Assembly: GCA_965652145.1 (NCBI GenBank)
Contig: CBFGTV010000008.1
Coordinates: 12,334-76,333, forward strand
DNA from: CBFGTV01 sp965652145
GTDB taxonomy: Bacteria > Bacillota > Clostridia > Peptostreptococcales > Natronincolaceae
Length of the DNA: 64,000 nucleotides
Reading direction: 5' to 3'
In this document: positions 59,104 to 64,000 of the stretch, piece after piece
Layout of the letters: each line of letters starts with the position of its first letter
How positions within the stretch are numbered: position 1 is the stretch's first letter
Position numbers and translations under genes: made by a program
The notes under the pieces: generated by a model
Seen by the model: only the letters and a program-made list of their open reading frames with translations
What the model was told of the DNA's origin: nothing
The model's database searches: none

Positions 59104-59778
59104 ATGATGAAAATACAATTTTTAGGCCATGCCGCCTTTTATGTTGAAACTAGCCAAATGAGGGCTTTAATTGACCCCTTTTATTCTACTGAAGCCTTTG
59201 AACCAATTTTTTCAATAAAGGATATAACTCATATTTTTATAACCCATGGCCATTCTGATCACCTTGGTGATGCAGTTTCAATTGCAAAGGAGACAAATGC
59301 ACTGGTAATTAGTAACTACGAAATCTGCCACTATCTAAAGTCATTGGGCCTTAATTGCCATCCAATGCATATTGGCGGACGAACCGATTTTCCCTTTGGA
59401 AGGGTTAAAATGACCCCTGCCCTACATGGTTCCGCCATTGAAACCCCTGAGGGACTAATCTATGGCGGAAACCCCGGTGGATTTTTAATTGAGGCAGAAG
59501 GAAAAAAACTATATCATGCCGGCGATACGGGCCTGACCATGGATATGCAGCTACTGGCCCCCGAAAAAATTGATGTGGCCCTGCTTCCCATCGGTGGAAA
59601 TTTTACGATGGACGTTCAGGACGCCATCAGAGCTGTCGACTTTATTCAACCGAAGGTAGCTATTCCAATGCATTATAATACCTTCCCTATTATCAATGCA
59701 CCCCATCAAGATTTTGCAGCGGGGGTTACATCTGCTTTAATCAAGGTATTAGAGATTGGTCAGGTATATGACTTTTAA
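59104..59778 (+). CDS. UPF0173 metal-dependent hydrolase (metallo-beta-lactamase fold)
   Basis: 224 residues, behind GGGAGGAG; either of two adjacent ATGs may be used. The metal motif HGHSDH is at about 56-61, a further His in GSAIETPEG-region HG, HAGDTG (about 141) and the final HY. This is the UlaG-like hydrolase family; substrate unknown. Confidence 0.9.
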   Translation: MMKIQFLGHAAFYVETSQMRALIDPFYSTEAFEPIFSIKDITHIFITHGHSDHLGDAVSIAKETNALVISNYEICHYLKSLGLNCHPMHIGGRTDFPFGRVKMTPALHGSAIETPEGLIYGGNPGGFLIEAEGKKLYHAGDTGLTMDMQLLAPEKIDVALLPIGGNFTMDVQDAIRAVDFIQPKVAIPMHYNTFPIINAPHQDFAAGVTSALIKVLEIGQVYDF

Positions 59779-59783
59779 AAAAG

Positions 59784-60809
59784 CTACGTAAAATATTGAA
59801 TATGACCATGGGGAAAATGCTTTAATATTAAGTTACTAATGAATTCCTTGGCCTCCTGGGCCTCATCCTTTGGATAAACATACTTCACTCGACCGTATTT
59901 TCCCCATTTTTTAATTCTTTTTTCAGGGTTCATCTCAAGCTTTGTATTGGGAAAGCGCTCCTCGATGATATTTTTAGCATTTATTGTAAATCGGTGCTGA
60001 ATCAGCTCAAAGGTCATAAACCCCCTGGCACCTTGCCCAAGACTTTCCTTTAGGCCCTGAAAAAGCTCACTGTATTCCTGCTTCCAATTTTCATGAAGTA
60101 TAATGGGTGCAATAATAAAGCCCAAAGGGTAGCCCGCCCTGGACATTTTCTCTGCTGCCCTGAATCGGTCCCATAGATTAGATACGTTGTGTTCAAAATT
60201 TTTAATGACAAAATTTGAATTAATACTGAAACGAAAACGTGTATTGCTGTTATGGGGTATATCTAACAGGGAATCAACATTGGAAAATTTCGTGACAACA
60301 CGGAGCTTTCCTTTTTTTAAAGTGCCAAAGTGGATAATGGTGTCTCGTAATGTTCCCGTAATATGTTCAACCCCCAGTGGGTCACCGGTGCTGGCTGCTT
60401 CAAAAACAGTGGCATGGGGTAATTTTTTTTCTATATAGTGATCAATTGCTCCGTATATTTCTTCAATATTGGCATAAACTCTGACATAGGGCTTCTGCCC
60501 TTGAGTTGTGAACAAATAGCAATATTCACAGGTGCCGGGGCAGTTGGTCATTAAGGAAAACTGATAATCGGCTGAAGGCCGACATACCTCTAGCTTTAGG
60601 CTTCGCTTGATACCAACAATCAAGGTTTTTTTAGCGGCCGCATATTTTGCCTTCTCATCCTTCCCGGGTAAGTTTCTGACCTGGTTGTGAGAGGTAGTCT
60701 CCAGTATTTCTATGCCGTTATCCTTACAATAACCCAATATTCTTTTTCCCACTTCCGTATTTCTGGCTGTGGGCTCAAAATATACACGCTCGGGACTCCA
60801 CAGGTCCAT
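59784..60809 (-). CDS. splB: Spore photoproduct lyase
   Basis: 341 residues, radical SAM enzyme that reverses the thymine dimer formed in UV-exposed spores. The cluster cysteines are C90, C94 and C97 (CPGTCEYC), with the same numbering as B. subtilis SplB. The usual H-donor Cys (FEASCTSD in B. subtilis, C141) is Ser at 140 here (FEAASTGD). Another Cys, C76, lies before the cluster (EVCRPSADY). Other conserved stretches (RFRFSINSNFVIKNFEH, YPLGFIIAPI, FELIQHRFT) are intact. Divergent from an EamA transporter gene. Confidence 0.95.
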   Translation of the reverse strand: MDLWSPERVYFEPTARNTEVGKRILGYCKDNGIEILETTSHNQVRNLPGKDEKAKYAAAKKTLIVGIKRSLKLEVCRPSADYQFSLMTNCPGTCEYCYLFTTQGQKPYVRVYANIEEIYGAIDHYIEKKLPHATVFEAASTGDPLGVEHITGTLRDTIIHFGTLKKGKLRVVTKFSNVDSLLDIPHNSNTRFRFSINSNFVIKNFEHNVSNLWDRFRAAEKMSRAGYPLGFIIAPIILHENWKQEYSELFQGLKESLGQGARGFMTFELIQHRFTINAKNIIEERFPNTKLEMNPEKRIKKWGKYGRVKYVYPKDEAQEAKEFISNLILKHFPHGHIQYFT

Positions 60810-60906
60810 TTTATCACCTCCCGCTTCCTTTTATTTTTCCCGAAAGGAAGGATTCAATACGATAATGACCATTAGACATAAAAAAGAACTTAAGGAGGAA
60901 CTTACC

Positions 60907-61767
60907 ATGAGTCAAAGAAATAAGGGAATAATATTAATGATTTTATCTTCCCTCTGCTTTGCTTTAATGGCTACGGCCGTCAAGGCGGCCGGTGATTTTC
61001 CCACAATGGAAAAGGTATTTTTTAGAAATATTGTTGGTATGGTGGTCAGTGCCATACTGATCTATCGATCGGGCCATAGCTTTAAAGGAAATAATAAGCC
61101 ATTTCTGATCTATCGTTCTATTTTAGGGCTTTCGGGAGTCTTTCTTTATTTTTACGCCATTGACAGACTCCCGTTGGCCAATGCCGTTATCTTGAATCAG
61201 CTGAATCCATTTTTTGTATTAATATTGGCCACCCTTTTCCTAAAGGAACGAATTGAAAAAATCCAGGGTTTAGCCATTTCTATTGCTGTTGTAGGTATTT
61301 TTCTAATTGTAAAGCCACAGCCTGGCTTTATGCCATTACCAGCCTTGGCTGGTCTACTTTCGGCAGTTTTTGCAGCCGGCGGGTATACAACCGTTCGGCA
61401 CTTAAGGCTGACAGATCATCCTCAAATAATTATATTTTACTTTACTACCCTATCCACCTTAAGTGCCCTTCCATTTTTTAATCAGTTTGTCATGCCTACC
61501 TGGCCCCAGCTGGCGGCATTGCTGTCAATTGGTGTTTTTGCCACCGGCGCTCAATTTTTAATGACCTATTCCTACCGCTATGCTGAAGCATCAGACTTAT
61601 CTATATATTCCTATGGTAATACGCTTTTTTCCATTATTATAGGACTGGTACTATGGCTTGAAATTCCCGATCCCCTTACCTTACTGGGCTTTATTCTCAT
61701 TCTAACTGGGGCTTATCTAAATTATCGCTATAAACGACCGACCCATCAAATTCAAAAAGAAAAGTAG
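60907..61767 (+). CDS. EamA/DMT-family transporter
   Basis: 286 residues from the ATG at 60907, behind AAGGAGGAAC; the longer frame that starts inside splB is rejected. Ten transmembrane helices in two repeats of five, the first carrying FFRNIVGMVVS and the second FYFTTLSTLSALPFF. Exports or imports small metabolites; substrate unknown. Confidence 0.9.
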   Translation: MSQRNKGIILMILSSLCFALMATAVKAAGDFPTMEKVFFRNIVGMVVSAILIYRSGHSFKGNNKPFLIYRSILGLSGVFLYFYAIDRLPLANAVILNQLNPFFVLILATLFLKERIEKIQGLAISIAVVGIFLIVKPQPGFMPLPALAGLLSAVFAAGGYTTVRHLRLTDHPQIIIFYFTTLSTLSALPFFNQFVMPTWPQLAALLSIGVFATGAQFLMTYSYRYAEASDLSIYSYGNTLFSIIIGLVLWLEIPDPLTLLGFILILTGAYLNYRYKRPTHQIQKEK

Positions 61768-61796
61768 ACTGAAGGTAAAACCTTTAGCCTACTGTT
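61765..61796 (+). terminator. Weak terminator of the EamA gene
   Basis: TAGACTGAAGG (61765-61775) pairs imperfectly with CCTTTAGCCTA (61781-61791), followed by CTGTTCTTTT. Confidence 0.45.
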
Positions 61797-61857
61797 CTTT
61801 TATCATAGATAGAAAATGCTATGCTTTTTTAAATTGTATTTCAAGAGGGTTTACTTA

Positions 61858-63060
61858 TCAATCTTTTAAGGGAATACTTTGTTCATTTAGTTTATTTTGA
61901 ACTCTCAGTTTTTTCCTTTCCAGCTGTCGATCAATAAAGCGGTTAATGACCAATCGAATAATGGCAATCACAGGCACTCCCAGGAACATTCCCAGGACAC
62001 CGAACAGTTTTCCCCCCACAGTGATGGCCAAAATAATCCAAAAAGGGCTTACCCCTACACTGTCTCCCAGTATTTTAGGACCTAGGATTAATCCGTCAAA
62101 TTGCTGCAGGGCAAATATGAAAATACTCAGCCAGAAGGCATTGATAGGACTGTAAAACAACGTGATAATTACTGCTGGTACAGCGCCAATAAAGGGGCCG
62201 AAGTAAGGAATCATATTGGTAACCATTATAATTACACTAATTAGCAGTGTATATCGAAGCCCCATCAGAGAAAGGCCTATAAAGCATAGACAGCCGATTA
62301 TAAAGGAGTCTAAGGATTTACCTACAATAAATTTGGCAAAGAGGTCGTCCACTTCCCTTCCGAAGTTTTTTACCCGCTCCACGGTTTCATCCTTTAAAAC
62401 GACCCTTAACAGCTTTTCAATTCCCAGCTTAAAGCTTTCCTTATCCATCAGCATATAAAAGGAAATAATCAACCCCAACACCACATTTAAGAGTCCCGAG
62501 GTGATACTATAGATACTGGAAAATAAATTACTGAGGCTTTTTTCCAATATTGATGTAAAGTCATCAAATAGCAGCCTTATTCTGGAATCAATTTGGGCAG
62601 AAATATTATAGCTGCTGAAATTTTCGATGTCTTCAACCATACGATTGATCACATTGGTGGTGGATGTAACATATTCTGGAACACTTCTGATCAAATCTGA
62701 TATATTGTTGCCAATTTGGGGCGCCACCACCACAATCAGCATGGTAATTGATGTTATCATAATCAAATACACCGTCACCACACTGAGTAAGCGCAATAAT
62801 CTTTTTCTTTGCTTCAATGAAGCTACCTTAATATAAACCTCACCTTCAAACCAGCGGACGGCAGGATTCAACAGATAAGCTACAAAGGAGCCAATAATAA
62901 AGGGGCTTAGAATTCGCCTGATAAACTGAAGAAATATCCTTGCATTCACCATGTAATAACCTAGATTATTTAATAATAGGTAAAAAATAATTGACATGGC
63001 AACGGTAAAAAAAGCATAGAGGGAATATTTAAAATACCTTTGATCGAGCTTAAGCTTCAT
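61858..63060 (-). CDS. AI-2E family transporter (PerM/YdbI-like permease)
   Basis: 400 residues, about eight membrane helices with a large soluble segment in the middle (about 125-205) and the conserved GLKYTLLI-like GLRYTLLISVIIMVTNMIPYFGPFIGAVPA segment (in two parts). Members export AI-2 in E. coli or act as Na+(Li+)/H+ antiporters in halophiles; neither can be chosen here. Charged C-terminal tail. Confidence 0.88.
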   Translation of the reverse strand: MKLKLDQRYFKYSLYAFFTVAMSIIFYLLLNNLGYYMVNARIFLQFIRRILSPFIIGSFVAYLLNPAVRWFEGEVYIKVASLKQRKRLLRLLSVVTVYLIMITSITMLIVVVAPQIGNNISDLIRSVPEYVTSTTNVINRMVEDIENFSSYNISAQIDSRIRLLFDDFTSILEKSLSNLFSSIYSITSGLLNVVLGLIISFYMLMDKESFKLGIEKLLRVVLKDETVERVKNFGREVDDLFAKFIVGKSLDSFIIGCLCFIGLSLMGLRYTLLISVIIMVTNMIPYFGPFIGAVPAVIITLFYSPINAFWLSIFIFALQQFDGLILGPKILGDSVGVSPFWIILAITVGGKLFGVLGMFLGVPVIAIIRLVINRFIDRQLERKKLRVQNKLNEQSIPLKD

Positions 63061-63156
63061 TCATCTCATCCTTATGTTTTTTCCTATAATTATACATGAT
63101 TTAAAGAAGGATAACCATTAAAATTCTGTAATTTTTAAATTTTTAATCATATAGTA

Positions 63157-63870
63157 CTAATGCTGTATATCAATGCTGCTATTATTTCGCTGGTAGGGAT
63201 AAATCTGAAGCCCCTGCTGAAGACTATAGGCAGCAAAAAATATGGTATCGATGGCTTCGTAGCCTTGCTCCTTCAACAGCCTTAGAATAAGATTTTTATC
63301 CAGGTTTGCTTCTTTGATTCCGACTTCATCCAAACGCCCTTCCAGCACAACGGGAATGGGTATATCATGGGGGGTAACCGAAAGAGACATATCCTTTGGG
63401 GTTAGGGGCATCAGCTCTGCTTTTTTCAGAACCGTCAGCTTCCCATTGGGCTCAATAATTCCGTATTGAACATCCTTCAAATCAAATATATCCTTCTCCC
63501 TCATCAGCATTAAAATCTCATCAAGGGTATACCTGATTTTTTTCATATTATTCACCAAAAACTGTCCGTTTTCCATGATCAAGGTTGGTTCAAAGGTGAC
63601 CAGTTTGGAGAATTTGCGACTGTTCAAAATGAACTTATTCATGGTAAATTGAAATATGCCCAAAACCACCAAAGCAAAGGCCGTTGGTAAATGCTCAATA
63701 TTGGGGTCGGCAATATCGGCCCCCACCAGGGAGCCCATGGTAATAACCACTAAAAAATCAAATATCGGCATTTCTCCCACAAGCCTTTTTCCTGTCAGGA
63801 GCAGGTTGACAGTCAACAGCAGTGACATAATGGTTAAAATTCTAAAAAAAACCAGTAAATATGTGTTCAA
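63157..63870 (-). CDS. DUF421 membrane protein (YetF-like)
   Basis: 237 residues from a TTG at 63870, which has GAGGTG six bases ahead; an ATG at 63891 would add seven residues. Three membrane helices (about 5-80) are followed by a soluble domain with FEPTLIMENGQFLVNNMKK. In Bacillus some YetF-family proteins are made in the spore and affect germination receptor function. Role here is not known. Confidence 0.82.
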   Translation of the reverse strand: MNTYLLVFFRILTIMSLLLTVNLLLTGKRLVGEMPIFDFLVVITMGSLVGADIADPNIEHLPTAFALVVLGIFQFTMNKFILNSRKFSKLVTFEPTLIMENGQFLVNNMKKIRYTLDEILMLMREKDIFDLKDVQYGIIEPNGKLTVLKKAELMPLTPKDMSLSVTPHDIPIPVVLEGRLDEVGIKEANLDKNLILRLLKEQGYEAIDTIFFAAYSLQQGLQIYPYQRNNSSIDIQH

Positions 63871-63912
63871 TGGCATCACCTCTTTTTTCATTAGTGTTGC
63901 CTTGAAACCATA

Positions 63913-63938
63913 AAAATAAAACCAGAGAATATCTCTGG
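63913..63938 (-). terminator. Terminator of a minus-strand gene right of the window
   Basis: CCAGAGA (63922-63928) pairs with TCTCTGG (63932-63938); on the minus strand TTTTATTTTTATGG follows. The transcript it ends would come from beyond the right edge or from the MITE region. Confidence 0.7.
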
Positions 63939-63948
63939 CTTCAAGCTA

Positions 63949-64000
63949 GGGTGTGTCTGAATACTCCGAAGGGTGCAGATTTTACTGAATTTTTGTTCCA
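63949..64000. mobile_element. MITE, second copy, cut by the right edge
   Basis: The last 52 bases are the exact reverse complement of the right end of the MITE at 46931-47091, starting with GGGTGTGTCTGAA and flanked by TA (63947-63948). No mismatch is seen over the visible part. Confidence 0.85.

Overview
The window is from a low-GC, spore-forming, anaerobic Firmicute of class Clostridia. The evidence is a complete gerA-type germination operon, spoIIR, a sipL-like coat morphogenesis gene, splB, a yabS-yabT pair, and two amino-acid fermentation routes (lysine via the Kam/Kdd enzymes, arginine via arcABC). An Alkaliphilus/Natronincola/Acetoanaerobium-like amino-acid fermenter fits best, but this is an inference from gene content. 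I found no rRNA or tRNA genes. Most genes lie on the minus strand.

Layout. 1-1500: 5' part of a YabT-like kinase, YabS, and a small orphan CRISPR array with its own leader promoter, terminator and a leader-side hairpin. 1500-10700: lysine fermentation operon kdd-kamA-kamB-kamC-kamD-kamE, preceded by a well-matched sigma-54 promoter and the gene of a PAS/AAA+/Fis activator that probably controls it. 10800-17400: an rRNA methyltransferase-like gene, an ECF sigma/anti-sigma operon, a PadR/HAAS pair and two small surface or membrane genes. 17500-22430: aspS-gatC-gatA-gatB, the indirect route to Asn-tRNA(Asn), behind a T-box whose specifier region reads GAAC. 22600-27950: a lipoprotein, a LysR regulator, an APC transporter behind a structured unexplained leader, ywiB and ddl. 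28100-34700: a TPR regulator followed by a tiny exported peptide (a candidate RRNPP-type signalling pair), spoIIR, gerAA-AB-AC with a D-subunit-like gene. 34850-38900: nucleotidyltransferase, GntR, ispE, sipL. 39250-43800: an unknown secreted protein, arcA-arcB-arcC with an ARG box, veg. 43860-47100: a possible plus-strand RNA, a SpoIID-amidase fusion, marR, a zinc-ribbon miniprotein and a MITE. 47600-50740: nhaC and a four-domain FMN-binding surface protein. 50780-55400: pstSCAB-phoU behind four phased PHO hexamers. 55400-64000: chemoreceptor, glycolipid glycosyltransferase, UPF0173 hydrolase, splB, EamA transporter, AI-2E permease, DUF421 protein, and the end of a second MITE copy.

How it fits together. 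The cell imports and ferments lysine and arginine, with the operons under sigma-54/enhancer-binding and ArgR-type control respectively, keeps ion balance with NhaC, responds to phosphate limitation via Pst, and sporulates. The most interesting items are the TPR regulator/peptide pair with a sequestered ribosome binding site, the GAAC T-box paired with a non-discriminating AspRS, the SpoIID-amidase fusion that lacks the catalytic Glu, the SplB with Ser at the H-donor Cys position, the orphan CRISPR array, the structured leader before the APC transporter, and the MITE present twice.
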